64,000 nucleotides of DNA, taken from positions 1-64,000 of the forward strand of contig JAZROD010000044.1 of the NCBI GenBank assembly GCA_045648505.1, given 5' to 3'. This stretch comes from RGIG8700 sp045648505. Lineage in GTDB: Bacteria; Bacillota; Clostridia; RGIG6154. The notes beneath the pieces are model-generated. The model was given only the letters and a program-made list of their open reading frames with translations. It made no database searches and was not told where the DNA came from. Position numbers and translations under genes: made by a program. Shown here in pieces: positions 31,877-41,663 of this stretch; position 1 is the stretch's first letter, and each line of letters starts with the position of its first letter.

Positions 31877-33013
31877 TTATTTTTTATTTTTTATTAATTC
31901 TATTGCTTTTTTCAACTGCAAATCATCTGAAAATGGTATTGCACTCACATCATAAAGCTCATAAGCTTCAGGATTTTTAATCTCATGGTCAGGCGTTACA
32001 CCCACTTTATTTATTTCATTTCCTTTTGGTGAATAGAATCTTCCTATAGTAAGATGAACACCTCTGTTATCAGGCAATCTGAAGCTGCTCTGAATTGAGC
32101 CTTTTCCGTATGTTGTTGTTCCAACAACTTCCCCTCTGTCGTTTTCTTTAACTGCCGCAGAGAAAAACTCCGATGCACTTGCGCTGAATCCGTTTACAAG
32201 TACCACCATCGGCTTTGTGTAAATCTGTTTACCTGATGCTTTGTAAGTAAATTCACCATCTGTATATTTTGTTGTGATGAAGTCCCCTTCGTTTATAACC
32301 ATATCCAGCATATTGACAGTTGTATCAAGCAAGCCTCCGCCATTGTTTCTTAAATCAACAATAACGCCATCACAATTTTCCGCTTCTTCAAGTGCTGCTT
32401 TAAAATCTTCATCTGTACCGCTGTTGAATTCCGTTACCTTCACATAAGCCACATTATCATATTTTTTTGTTTCTACAGTAGGAATATTAACTTTTGCACG
32501 CATAAGTTCAAATGTTAAGCTTTCATTGTTTCTTTCAACTGTTATGCTTACACTTGTTCCTATTTCACCTTTAACTCTGTTGCTTATTTCTGTAGGGTTC
32601 ATTTTCAAAACATCTTCACCGTTCACACCTGTGATTATGTCGCCCACCATAAGTCCCTGCTTTGATGCAGGAGAACCTTTGAATACAGTTGTTATAAGAC
32701 AACCTTCTTCAGTCTGGGCAATCTGCATCCCCACACCGCTGAATTCGCCGTCAAGCTCTTCTCTGTATGTGTTATAGCCTGTTTCTGCATCCACAAAAAA
32801 TGAATGTTCATCTTCAAGAGATGCAACAATCCCTGTCATTGCACCTTCTGCAAGCTTATCTTCGTCAATCTCGCCATAATAATTTTCTTCAATTATCTTC
32901 TGAAGATACATGGCAGAAAAATTTTCTTTATACACATAACCAAGTGTTAAAGTTGAAGACAGCATCGCCGTAATCAGTATGATAATAATTTGTTTCATTA
33001 AAGGTTTTTTCAT
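31877..33013 (-). CDS. S41 family C-terminal processing peptidase
   Basis: A 378-residue CtpA/CtpB-like serine protease. An N-terminal membrane anchor is followed by a PDZ domain (GVGMQIAQTEEGCLITTVFKGSPASKQGLMVGDIITGVNG) and the tail-specific protease domain. The catalytic Ser is in NGFSASASEFF and the Lys in TTYGKGSIQ. It acts outside the membrane on cell-wall or sporulation proteins. It is the last gene of the ftsEX operon. Confidence 0.93.
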   Translation of the reverse strand: MKKPLMKQIIIILITAMLSSTLTLGYVYKENFSAMYLQKIIEENYYGEIDEDKLAEGAMTGIVASLEDEHSFFVDAETGYNTYREELDGEFSGVGMQIAQTEEGCLITTVFKGSPASKQGLMVGDIITGVNGEDVLKMNPTEISNRVKGEIGTSVSITVERNNESLTFELMRAKVNIPTVETKKYDNVAYVKVTEFNSGTDEDFKAALEEAENCDGVIVDLRNNGGGLLDTTVNMLDMVINEGDFITTKYTDGEFTYKASGKQIYTKPMVVLVNGFSASASEFFSAAVKENDRGEVVGTTTYGKGSIQSSFRLPDNRGVHLTIGRFYSPKGNEINKVGVTPDHEIKNPEAYELYDVSAIPFSDDLQLKKAIELIKNKK

Positions 33014-33029
33014 AATTTAAATTGCGCTC

Positions 33030-34184
33030 CTATTTAAGATACGGCTTTGGATCTGTGTGCTGACCATTTATCATTACTTCAAAATGGCAATGAGGACCTG
33101 TTGAATATCCTGTGCTTCCAACTTTTGCGATTGTCTGTCCTCTTACAACAAAATCACCCTTGCTTACATTTAAAACTGAATTGTGTGCATAAAGTGTGCT
33201 GTATCCGTTACCGTGGTTAATTACAATATAGTTACCGTATGCAACATTATATTCCGCTTTGACAACAGTTCCGTCTGCACCTGCAACAACCTTTGCGCCC
33301 GAAGGTGCACCTATATCCATTCCCGTATGTACTTTATACACTTTAAGGGTTGGATGCATTCTTCCGCCGTACTCACTTGTAATAGTTGCATAACCCGGTG
33401 TTGGCCATGCAAAAGTTCCGCCGTCAAAGGAAGCGGTTGTTGTGCTTCCGCTCAATTCAGCCTGCAATCTTCTTTTGAGTGCGGCTTCTTCACGCTCTGC
33501 TTCTTCGTAAGCAATTCTTAATGTTTCAATATTGCCTGTTATTTTTCCAATAGCTGTGCTCATCTTTGAAACTTCGCCGTCAAGCTCTGCTTTTTTCTTA
33601 TCCACAACATCTTTTTTTGCAACAATTGTTTCTTTTTCTGCTTCTACTTCCGCTTTAAGCGCTTCTATTTCTTTTTTAGTATTTATTATGCGTTCATAAC
33701 TCTTATTGTCGTGGTCAATTATCTGTTTGATAAGTTCCACATAAGAAAGTATGTCGTTAAGACTGTCACCGCCAAAAAGCATTGTTATATATGAAGTATT
33801 ATTATCTTCATACATAACTCTTAAACGGGTTTTCATATTTTCATACTGTTCTTTTTCTTTAACTTCACACTCTGAAATTTTTTCTTCTGCATCACGGATT
33901 TTACTGTTACAGTTATCAATTTTCTTCTGAAGTCCATTGATTTCTCCCTGAACAGAAGCAATTTTTCCATCTATTTCCTCTACTATAGCAAGCATACCCT
34001 GTTTTTCTGCTTTGGCTGCATCGATTTTTTGCTGAAGGGCAGCTTTTTCATTCTGTTTTGACTGTATTTCCTGATTTGTGTCCGCCCATACAACAAAAGG
34101 TGCTATACTTGAAATAACAAATACTGCTATAAAGACAAACACTATTATTGCCGCAATAATGGCAGTAACTTTTTTATTTAACAT
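33030..34184 (-). CDS. EnvC-like M23 murein hydrolase activator
   Basis: A 384-residue secreted protein. An N-terminal hydrophobic segment (about 5-30) is followed by a long coiled coil (about 35-235) and a LytM/M23 domain. The Zn ligands are seen in YGGRMHPTLKVYKVHTGMDIGA and GPHCHFEVMING. It is typical of the partners that FtsEX controls, so it probably hydrolyses peptidoglycan at division. ATG 34184 has AAAGGAG and starts 10 bases after ftsX. Confidence 0.93.
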   Translation of the reverse strand: MLNKKVTAIIAAIIVFVFIAVFVISSIAPFVVWADTNQEIQSKQNEKAALQQKIDAAKAEKQGMLAIVEEIDGKIASVQGEINGLQKKIDNCNSKIRDAEEKISECEVKEKEQYENMKTRLRVMYEDNNTSYITMLFGGDSLNDILSYVELIKQIIDHDNKSYERIINTKKEIEALKAEVEAEKETIVAKKDVVDKKKAELDGEVSKMSTAIGKITGNIETLRIAYEEAEREEAALKRRLQAELSGSTTTASFDGGTFAWPTPGYATITSEYGGRMHPTLKVYKVHTGMDIGAPSGAKVVAGADGTVVKAEYNVAYGNYIVINHGNGYSTLYAHNSVLNVSKGDFVVRGQTIAKVGSTGYSTGPHCHFEVMINGQHTDPKPYLK

Positions 34185-34194
34185 AGTCTCTCCT

Positions 34195-35076
34195 TTATAC
34201 TTTAAGATGCTTTCTGATTGAAATAGCACTTCCTACTGCCCCGATTCCTATACCAACAATCGCAAAAATCACCACAATTGCAGGAAGAAGGTTTGTAAAT
34301 GGCATCATCTGGAAATCCTGGAAGTTGAAACTTCTCTCAACAAAGAAATATACAACATAAATGGCAACAAGCGAAATCATCGCCGCATATATTCCCATTA
34401 TTACTCCTTCAACAACAAAAGGCCATCTTATGAACCAGTCTGTTGCGCCTACATATTTCATAATATTGATTTCTTTTCTTCTGTTATATACAGACACCTT
34501 TATGGCATTTGCAACAATAAAAGAAGTTATGATGCAGAAGATAATAACTACCCAGATACTTATGTTTCTTACTGTTTTTCTGAATACATTTATATATCCT
34601 GCCGCTTCACGGAAATCTGTTATATTTTCTATTCCGTTTATCTTTTCAAGAGCCTTTACCACAGTTTCTGTAAGGTCAAGGTCTGATATTTCAATTTTGA
34701 ATGAATCTCTGAAAGGATTATCTTCTCTTAAGCCCTCTAAAATTACCGCTTTGTCACCAAGTTTTTCGACATTTTCTTCAAAAATCTGTTCCTTGGTGTA
34801 TTTTTCTATACTTGTTACCCCTTCAATCAGCTTGATTTTTTCGCCGATTTTATCATAAGTCTGTTCATCTGCTGTTTCATCTATGAAAACCTGAATCTGA
34901 CAGCCTCTTGAAAACTGCTCGGTCATATATGAAATATTAAAAATGAAGCACAAAAATGCACCTAATATCAAAAGCGTTGCAACGGTTGTTGATATTGAAT
35001 AGAAAGTTGTTACTTTGTTTTTCTTCAGACTTTTTGATGCCTGTTTCACATAATATTTAAATGCATCACGCGTCAT
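34195..35076 (-). CDS. ftsX: Cell-division permease FtsX
   Basis: A 293-residue FtsX with a short cytoplasmic N-terminus, one membrane helix, a large extracellular loop and three C-terminal helices (ISIWVVIIFCIITSFIVANAIK and the last two). It transmits FtsE ATPase cycles to the M23 hydrolase outside. I start it at ATG 35076, preceded by AAAGGGG and overlapping the ftsE end; the frame start at 35100 has no good ribosome site. Confidence 0.93.
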   Translation of the reverse strand: MTRDAFKYYVKQASKSLKKNKVTTFYSISTTVATLLILGAFLCFIFNISYMTEQFSRGCQIQVFIDETADEQTYDKIGEKIKLIEGVTSIEKYTKEQIFEENVEKLGDKAVILEGLREDNPFRDSFKIEISDLDLTETVVKALEKINGIENITDFREAAGYINVFRKTVRNISIWVVIIFCIITSFIVANAIKVSVYNRRKEINIMKYVGATDWFIRWPFVVEGVIMGIYAAMISLVAIYVVYFFVERSFNFQDFQMMPFTNLLPAIVVIFAIVGIGIGAVGSAISIRKHLKV

Positions 35077-35755
35077 AGCCGTAAACCCCTTTCTCTTCAT
35101 CTCTTACAATATTTCCGTGCTCAATCGCAATAACTCTTTTCTTCATTGTATCAACAATTTCTTTTGCGTGAGTTGCCACAATAACAGTTGTTCCCCTTTT
35201 GTTGATTTCTTCAAGCACATGCATAATTTCCCACGCATTGTCTGGGTCAAGGTTACCTGTAGGTTCGTCCGCCACAAGCATTACAGGGTTATTTATAATT
35301 GCTCTTGCAATCGCCACTCTCTGTTTTTCACCGCCTGAAAGCTGGTCAGGATATGCATTTGCTCTGTCTGCAAGACCTACAAGGTTCAACACATCAGGAA
35401 CTCTTTTTCTTCTCTGACTTCTTGATGCACCAACAATAATCATAGCGAATTCAACATTTTCATATACTGTTCTGTCATCTAAAAGTCTGAAATCCTGAAA
35501 CACAACTCCAAGTGTTCTTCTGAACATTGGAATTTCTTTTTCTTCTATGCTTTTTATATCCGTTCCGTTAACAATAAATTCTCCTTCTGTAGGAAGTGTT
35601 TCTCTTAAGAACATTTTGATGAGAGTTGACTTTCCCGCACCTGATGCACCAACTAAAAACACAAATTCCCCTTTTTCAATAAGGAAGCTTACATTGCTCA
35701 GAACAGGTCTGCCTTTATCATAAGATTTGCCTACATTTCTGGCACATACCATCAT
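35066..35755 (-). CDS. ftsE: Cell-division ATP-binding protein FtsE
   Basis: A 229-residue ABC ATPase. Walker A GASGAGKST, Q-loop VFQDFRLLDD, signature LSGGEKQR, Walker B MLVADEPTGNLD, and the H-loop VIVATHAKE. It pairs with FtsX. The ATG overlaps the regulator's stop by 4 bases. Confidence 0.97.
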   Translation of the reverse strand: MMVCARNVGKSYDKGRPVLSNVSFLIEKGEFVFLVGASGAGKSTLIKMFLRETLPTEGEFIVNGTDIKSIEEKEIPMFRRTLGVVFQDFRLLDDRTVYENVEFAMIIVGASRSQRRKRVPDVLNLVGLADRANAYPDQLSGGEKQRVAIARAIINNPVMLVADEPTGNLDPDNAWEIMHVLEEINKRGTTVIVATHAKEIVDTMKKRVIAIEHGNIVRDEEKGVYGYDA

Positions 35756-36792
35756 AATGAATTTCCTCCTCTTGATGTTCTTAAATATCTGTGTATAAGC
35801 ATTGCCATTTTAAGAAGCATAGCATCTTCGAATTTTCTTACATCAAGACCTGTGAGACTTTTAAGTTTGTCCAGTCTGAACACAAGAGTGTTTCTGTGTA
35901 TGTATAATTCTCTTGCCGCAAGTGAAATATTAAGGTCGCAATCCAAAAATCTCTGAACCGTATTCATTGTTTCGTTGTCGATTTCTCTTAAAATGTCTTC
36001 TTTAAGGACTTCATTCAAAAACGCTTTACACTTTTCAATAGGTACTGATGTAACAAGTCTGCTCACACCAAGGCTCATATGTGCATATATTTTGTTTCTG
36101 TTTTCAAAAATATAACCAACATCAAGGGCGCTGATTGCAGCTTTATATGACTTGCTCAAGTCTGCAAGCTTTTCAGAAACTCCGCCAATACCGATAGATG
36201 GCTGTTCAAACAAAGATTCTGTTATTCCTGTTGAAATCTGTGAAGCTATGTTCATAAGCTTTGTGTTTGAAGGTTCGCTTTTGCAGGTTCTTATAAACAC
36301 AAGCTCATTTGCTGCATTTGTGAAAAGGTAGTCCCCTTCTCTTACAGGTGCAACCTCTGTTATAATATCTTTGGCATCCTGCATATTTTTTGAAGAAATA
36401 TTTATAACAAAAACAACTCTTATTTCTTCGTCGCTTATACCAAGGCACTGTGCTTTCCATGAAATATTTTCAATTTTTTCGTTAACAACCTGCTGGAAGA
36501 AAAATTCTTCATCGTCAAACTCTCTGTTTACAGACTTAAAAGCCGCCAAAGATTGTTTAACTATTTCAAGCACCTTTGTTTCTTCCTGTTGTGAAAAAAG
36601 ATAATATTTATCAGTTTTATCAAAATCAAGTTCCGTTTTTATGCATTTTACTTTTACATCACTGAAAGGATATCCTATGTATTTTGACTGTGTGCAGGCA
36701 ACAACAATATTTCTGCTGTCACAAATCCCCATAAGATTTTCTTCACCTGTAGAAAGACAATCAAAATATCTCTGATATAATGAAATTGACAT
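35752..36792 (-). CDS. CdaR/PucR-like regulator with C-terminal HTH
   Basis: A 346-residue transcription factor. The middle has a degenerate GGDEF-like CdaR segment (SIGIGGVSEKLADLSKSYKAAISALDVG), and the C-terminal HTH_30 domain reads DLNISLAARELYIHRNTLVFRLDKLKSLTGLD. It leads the ftsE-ftsX-M23-S41 operon with ATGA coupling. The inducer is unknown. Confidence 0.87.
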   Translation of the reverse strand: MSISLYQRYFDCLSTGEENLMGICDSRNIVVACTQSKYIGYPFSDVKVKCIKTELDFDKTDKYYLFSQQEETKVLEIVKQSLAAFKSVNREFDDEEFFFQQVVNEKIENISWKAQCLGISDEEIRVVFVINISSKNMQDAKDIITEVAPVREGDYLFTNAANELVFIRTCKSEPSNTKLMNIASQISTGITESLFEQPSIGIGGVSEKLADLSKSYKAAISALDVGYIFENRNKIYAHMSLGVSRLVTSVPIEKCKAFLNEVLKEDILREIDNETMNTVQRFLDCDLNISLAARELYIHRNTLVFRLDKLKSLTGLDVRKFEDAMLLKMAMLIHRYLRTSRGGNSL

Positions 36793-36840
36793 TTATAATT
36801 CCCAAGCCTTTCTGCCCATATTTCCCGGGCAATATTGACA

Positions 36841-36900
36841 GTATAATCACAATTATACTATTCTACTCTCTATTATAGCATAACATCAAATTAAATGCAA
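36841..36900 (-). promoter_or_regulatory. Promoter of the CdaR-ftsEX operon, with palindrome
   Basis: TTGCAT (36900-36895), 17 bases, TATAAT (36877-36872). The perfect inverted repeat GTATAAT-CACA-ATTATAC (36841-36858) just downstream could be an operator. Confidence 0.65.
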
Positions 36901-36946
36901 AGAAAAAAATGACGAATTTTAAATTTTCGCCATTTTTTCACAAATG

Positions 36947-37693
36947 TTATTCAAAATCGGCTACATCTACCCAGGAAAGGAGTAATTCCCTTTCGTGAGG
37001 CTTGCCTTTAACCGACTGTGATGCTGCAACGATCGGGAGCCATCTTTGAACATACTGTCTTGCGGTGTCGCTTTTTTTGCAGAAAAGCTCAAGATATTTT
37101 TTTGCAAGTTCTTCCTTACCTTCAAGCCAGAACAAAAGATATGTTCTTGCCGCATCTGCAGAGGCATTGCCTCTTGTTGCATGCGCCCAATCTATAATAT
37201 AGGCACTTCCATCTTCCCTTATTATTATATTTGAGGGGTTAAAATCTCCATGGCAAACTTTATCATGCTTTGGCATACCTGCAAGTCTTGCGTGAAGCTC
37301 ATACTTTTGTGTTGCTGTTAAATCTGCCTCGTTTATTTTACTGTCCATCTTATCTTTCAGCTTATTTAAGAGCGGTGCTTTTTTACTGTGTATTTCAAGC
37401 TGTATATCTACAAGCATTTCAAGATACTCATCTTCTTTTTCAGGGTTTTCTTCCATAAGCTGTGCCATTGTTTTGCCCTTTATATATTCGGTTGTGATAG
37501 ACCATTTCCCATCTACTGTTGAAACTGCAAGAAGCTTTGGTATTTTAAGTCCTGTTTCCTCGACTCTTGCCTGATTTAATGCCTCGTTTAAAACATTGGC
37601 TTTTGAATACTCTGAATCAAATACCTTGATTATTTTTTCACCATCTTTGTAGATTGTTTTGTCTTTTCTTTCTGCTATTATTTTTGAAGTCAT
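36947..37693 (-). CDS. APH/choline-kinase-like phosphotransferase
   Basis: A 248-residue member of the aminoglycoside phosphotransferase fold. The active-site loop is CHGDFNPSNIII and the metal site IIDWAHATRG. Substrate is unknown; it is unlikely to be a true resistance gene because it lacks other motifs. Its ATG overlaps the adhE stop (TAATG), so it is translationally coupled to adhE. Confidence 0.82.
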   Translation of the reverse strand: MTSKIIAERKDKTIYKDGEKIIKVFDSEYSKANVLNEALNQARVEETGLKIPKLLAVSTVDGKWSITTEYIKGKTMAQLMEENPEKEDEYLEMLVDIQLEIHSKKAPLLNKLKDKMDSKINEADLTATQKYELHARLAGMPKHDKVCHGDFNPSNIIIREDGSAYIIDWAHATRGNASADAARTYLLFWLEGKEELAKKYLELFCKKSDTARQYVQRWLPIVAASQSVKGKPHERELLLSWVDVADFE

Positions 37694-40293
37694 TATCTTT
37701 CACCTCCGTAATATGCATTAAGATACATTTCTTTGATTTCGCTCATTAACGGGTATCTCGGGTTTGCACCTGTGCACTGGTCATCAAAAGCCTGTTCGGT
37801 CATTTCATCAAGTCTTTCAAGAAATTCCTTTTCGTCTATGCCGTATTCTTTAATTGACTTTTTAATTCCAACCTTTTCCTTTAATTCATCAATAGCTTTT
37901 ATAAGACCTTTTAATTTCTCCTCATCTGTCTTGCCCTTTATGCCAAGGTAATCGGCAACCTCTGCGTATCTTTCAAGTGTCCTTGGGTGGTCATACTGTG
38001 AAAATGTTCCCATTTTTACAGGTGTTTCCGACGCATTGAATTTTAAGACCTCATTAATCATAAGAGCATTCGCAACACCGTGTGGCAAATGATAAAAAGC
38101 TCCAAGCTTATGTGCCATTGAATGGCAAACTCCAAGAAATGCGTTTGCAAACGCCATACCTGCCATTGTTGCCGCATTTGCCATTTTTTCTCTTGCCTTT
38201 ACATCTGCTCCGTTTTCATATGTTATCGGAAGATTTTCAAATACCATTTTCAAGGAACGAAGTGCTAAGGAGTCTGTATAATCAGTTGCAAGCATTGATG
38301 CATACGCTTCTAATGCGTGAGTAATTGCATCTATACCTGATGCGGCTGTTAAGCCTTTTGGCGCAGACATATGAAGGTCTGTATCCACTATTGCCATATC
38401 AGGTAAAAGCTCATAATCTGCAAGAGGATATTTAACACCTGTTTCTTCATCTGTTATAACTGCAAATGGTGTAACCTCAGAGCCTGTACCTGCTGAGGTA
38501 GGAATTGCGATAAAGTATGCCTTTTCTCCCATTTTAGGGAAAGTATATACTCTTTTTCTTATGTCAATAAATCTCATTGCCATGTCTTCAAAATCTACCT
38601 CTGGATGCTCATATAAAACCCACATAATTTTTGCTGCATCCATTGCAGAGCCACCACCAAGTGCAATTATGCAATCAGGGTTAAATAAAAGCATCTGCTT
38701 TGCGCCTTCCTTTGCACATTTAAGGGTTGGGTCAGGCTCTACATCAAAAAATGTGGTGTGAACTATTCCCATTTCGTCAAGCTTATCTGTTATAGCTTTT
38801 GTAAATCCGTTTTCACAAAGGAATTTGTCTGTAACAATAAATGCCTTTTTCTTACCCATTACGGTTTTAAGCTCGTCAAGTGCCACAGGTAGACAGCCTT
38901 TTTTGATATAAATTTTCTCAGGCGCTCTGAACCAAAGCATATTTTCCCTTCTTTCTGCAACAGTTTTTATATTGAGAAGATGTTTAACCCCTACATTCTC
39001 TGAAACTGAGTTTCCACCCCATGAACCGCATCCCAGTGTTAAGGATGGTGCAAGCTTAAAGTTATAAAGGTCGCCTATTCCGCCGTGTGACGATGGTGTG
39101 TTAACTAAAATTCTGCAGGTTTTCATTCTTGATGAATACATATCAATCTTTTCTTTCTCATTTGTATCTGCGTAAAGAGATGCTGTGTGTCCGTAACCGC
39201 CGTCAGCAATAAGTCTTTCAGCCTTTGAAAGTGCATCTTCAAAACTTTCTGACTTATACATTGCAAGAACAGGCGAAAGCTTTTCGTGAGCAAATTCTTC
39301 TGTTAATTCCACAGAGCTTACTTCACCAATAAGGATTTTTGTTTTTTCTTCAACATCAACTCCTGCAAGCTGTGCAATTGTATATGCACTCTGACCTACT
39401 ATTTTGGCATTTAATGCTCCGTTTATTATTATTGTTTTTCTTACTTTTTCAGTTTCTTCCTGATTTAAGAAGTAGCAACCTCTTTTTTTAAATTCATTTT
39501 TTACTTCTTTGTAGATTTTTTCAGGTACTATAACACTTTGCTCTGATGCACAAATCATACCGTTATCAAAAGTCTTTGAATGAATAATTGAGTTTACCGC
39601 AAGAACAACATCTGCAGATTCATCAATTATTGCAGGTGTATTTCCTGCACCTACACCAAGGGCAGGTGTTCCGCTTGAATATGCCGCCTTTACCATACCC
39701 GGACCACCTGTTGCAAGGATTATGTCGCTTTCTTTCATAACTGTATTTGTAAGCTCTAAAGAGGGCACATCTATCCAATCAATTATATTTTCAGGGGCGC
39801 CTGCTTTAACCGCAGCCTCCAGAACAATTTTTGCAGCCTCAATGGTAGCTTTTTTCGCTCTTGGATGAGGACTAATTATAATCGCATTTCTTGTTTTAAG
39901 TGCTAAAAGACATTTAAAGATTGCAGTTGATGTGGGGTTTGTTGTTGGTATAACCGCACCGATAACACCTATAGGCTCTGCTATTTTCTTTATGCCATAA
40001 GAGGTATCTTCTTCTACTACACCGCAGGTTTTTGTATCTTTATACGCATTATAAATATATTCAGATGCATAATGGTTTTTAATAACCTTATCTTCTGCAA
40101 TTCCCATTCCTGTTTCTTCAACAGCCATATTTGCAAGTGGAATTCTTGCTCTGCTTGCCGCAATGGCTGCAGCCTTGAATATTTTATCTACCTGCTCCTG
40201 GCTGAAAGTGCTGAACTTAAGTTGAGCCTCTCTTAATCTTTTCATGGCAGATAAAAGTGTTTCAACGCTGTCTGTTATTTCATATTTTACCAT
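37693..40293 (-). CDS. adhE: Bifunctional acetaldehyde-CoA/alcohol dehydrogenase
   Basis: An 866-residue AdhE that reduces acetyl-CoA to ethanol with two NADH. The N-terminal aldehyde dehydrogenase half has the catalytic Cys in DNGMICASEQS; the C-terminal iron alcohol dehydrogenase half has GGGSAMDAAK and the Fe ligands in FLGVCHSMAHKLGAFYHLPHG. The ATG at 40293 follows GGGAG; the longer frame is not supported. It marks a fermentative metabolism. It has its own promoter. Confidence 0.97.
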   Translation of the reverse strand: MVKYEITDSVETLLSAMKRLREAQLKFSTFSQEQVDKIFKAAAIAASRARIPLANMAVEETGMGIAEDKVIKNHYASEYIYNAYKDTKTCGVVEEDTSYGIKKIAEPIGVIGAVIPTTNPTSTAIFKCLLALKTRNAIIISPHPRAKKATIEAAKIVLEAAVKAGAPENIIDWIDVPSLELTNTVMKESDIILATGGPGMVKAAYSSGTPALGVGAGNTPAIIDESADVVLAVNSIIHSKTFDNGMICASEQSVIVPEKIYKEVKNEFKKRGCYFLNQEETEKVRKTIIINGALNAKIVGQSAYTIAQLAGVDVEEKTKILIGEVSSVELTEEFAHEKLSPVLAMYKSESFEDALSKAERLIADGGYGHTASLYADTNEKEKIDMYSSRMKTCRILVNTPSSHGGIGDLYNFKLAPSLTLGCGSWGGNSVSENVGVKHLLNIKTVAERRENMLWFRAPEKIYIKKGCLPVALDELKTVMGKKKAFIVTDKFLCENGFTKAITDKLDEMGIVHTTFFDVEPDPTLKCAKEGAKQMLLFNPDCIIALGGGSAMDAAKIMWVLYEHPEVDFEDMAMRFIDIRKRVYTFPKMGEKAYFIAIPTSAGTGSEVTPFAVITDEETGVKYPLADYELLPDMAIVDTDLHMSAPKGLTAASGIDAITHALEAYASMLATDYTDSLALRSLKMVFENLPITYENGADVKAREKMANAATMAGMAFANAFLGVCHSMAHKLGAFYHLPHGVANALMINEVLKFNASETPVKMGTFSQYDHPRTLERYAEVADYLGIKGKTDEEKLKGLIKAIDELKEKVGIKKSIKEYGIDEKEFLERLDEMTEQAFDDQCTGANPRYPLMSEIKEMYLNAYYGGER

Positions 40294-40325
40294 TTTCTCA
40301 TCTCCCAATTTTAATTTCAGGATAA

Positions 40326-40354
40326 AATATAACACACTTCGTTCTTTTTGTCAA
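40326..40354 (-). promoter_or_regulatory. Promoter of adhE
   Basis: TTGACA (40354-40349), 17 bases, TATATT (40331-40326). A TTGTGATAATTATAAACA tract upstream (40383-40400) weakly resembles a Rex operator. Confidence 0.75.
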
Positions 40355-40438
40355 TATAAAATGTTTGATTTAAATATTAAAATGTTTATAATTATCACAA
40401 TATATGATAGTTATATACATTTTGTATAATTTTTCAAA

Positions 40439-40467
40439 TTGCATTCTTTACAAATATATGTTATACT
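40439..40467 (+). promoter_or_regulatory. Promoter of mnmA
   Basis: TTGCAT (40439-40444), 17 bases, TATACT (40462-40467), TG extended -10. Confidence 0.75.
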
Positions 40468-40488
40468 AACCTAAAGGAATGATTAAAA

Positions 40489-41547
40489 ATGAAAAAAGCT
40501 TTAATAGCAATGAGCGGCGGTGTTGATTCAAGTGTTGCCGCATATCTTATGAAAAATAAAGATTTTGAGTGTATAGGTGCAACAATGCGACTTCATTGCA
40601 AAGAAAATGAAGATGCAAGTTGTCTTACCTCTAAAGATATTGAAGATGCAAGACGCATCTGCAAATCACTTGATATGCCCTATGAAGTTTATGACTTTCA
40701 GGACAATTTCAGAGAAAAGGTAATAGACAAATTTGTTAACACCTACAAAACAGGCGGAACACCTAATCCTTGTGTAGACTGTAACCGCCATTTAAAGTTT
40801 GCAGCACTTATGAGCAAGATGGAAGAACTTGGTCTTGACTATGTGGTAACAGGACATTATGCAAGAGTTGCCTTTGACGAAAAAAGCGGAAGATACCTTT
40901 TAAAGAAAGGTCTTGATGCATCAAAGGACCAGAGCTATGTGCTTTATTCTCTGACACAGTATCAGCTTGCACACACACTTCTCCCACTTGGTGAATTCAC
41001 CAAGGAAGAAGCCAGAAAAATGGCAGAAAATCTTGACATTGATATTTCACAGAAAAAAGACAGTCAGGATATTTGTTTCGTGCCTGACGGCGATTATGCA
41101 AAATTTATAGAAAATTACACAGGTGAAACCTTCAAAGAAGGTGACTTTGTAACCCTTGACGACAAAAAACTGGGCACTCACAAGGGCATAATAAGATACA
41201 CCATCGGACAGAGAAAAGGTCTTGGACTTGCTCTCCCCGCTTCTATGTATGTTGTTAAAACCTCTGTTGAAGAAAACAAGGTTTATCTTGGTTTTAACGA
41301 TGATTTGTTCTCAAAAGAGCTTTATGCAACAGACATCAATCTCATTTCTGTTGAAAAAATCACAGAGCCACTAAAATGCACAGCAAAAATAAGATACAAG
41401 CACAACGAAGCCCCTTGCACCGTCACACAAACAGACGAAAACAGGCTTCACATTGTCTTTGATGAACCCCAAAGAGCAATCACCAAAGGTCAGGCAGTTG
41501 TTCTTTATGACAACGATACAGTTATCGGTGGCGGAACGATAATTTAG
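40489..41547 (+). CDS. mnmA: tRNA 2-thiouridine synthase MnmA
   Basis: A 352-residue tRNA-specific 2-thiouridylase that thiolates U34 of Lys, Glu and Gln tRNAs. The PP-loop SGGVDSS is at 9-15; the catalytic cysteines are Cys95 in NPCVDC and about Cys198 in DICFVPDGDY. Length is standard. It is monocistronic and convergent with the 94-aa gene. Confidence 0.97.
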   Translation: MKKALIAMSGGVDSSVAAYLMKNKDFECIGATMRLHCKENEDASCLTSKDIEDARRICKSLDMPYEVYDFQDNFREKVIDKFVNTYKTGGTPNPCVDCNRHLKFAALMSKMEELGLDYVVTGHYARVAFDEKSGRYLLKKGLDASKDQSYVLYSLTQYQLAHTLLPLGEFTKEEARKMAENLDIDISQKKDSQDICFVPDGDYAKFIENYTGETFKEGDFVTLDDKKLGTHKGIIRYTIGQRKGLGLALPASMYVVKTSVEENKVYLGFNDDLFSKELYATDINLISVEKITEPLKCTAKIRYKHNEAPCTVTQTDENRLHIVFDEPQRAITKGQAVVLYDNDTVIGGGTII

Positions 41548-41575
41548 TTAGGAATTAGGAGTTAGAAGTTAGGAG
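41548..41575 (+). repeat. Four tandem heptamers (TTAGGAG-like)
   Basis: TTAGGAA, TTAGGAG, TTAGAAG and TTAGGAG follow each other with a period of 7, starting in the mnmA stop codon region. A matching AATCGAATGCAGATTTT tract follows at about 41593-41609 and returns with changes near 42178-42196. Confidence 0.6.
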
Positions 41576-41630
41576 TTTATATAAAACACTGTAAATCGAA
41601 TGCAGATTTTAACAACTAAAAGACACAAAC

Positions 41631-41663
41631 AAAAAGGATGCTTAAAAATCAAGCATCCTTTTT
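41631..41663. terminator. Bidirectional terminator between mnmA and the 94-aa gene
   Basis: AAAAAGGATGCTT / AAGCATCCTTTTT, 7-base loop; the stop codon of the minus-strand gene lies in the loop. Confidence 0.85.

Noticed and set aside
36947..37693. Aminoglycoside resistance gene.
   Set aside because: Only the shared phosphotransferase fold is present, and the gene is translationally coupled to adhE, so a metabolic small-molecule kinase is more likely.
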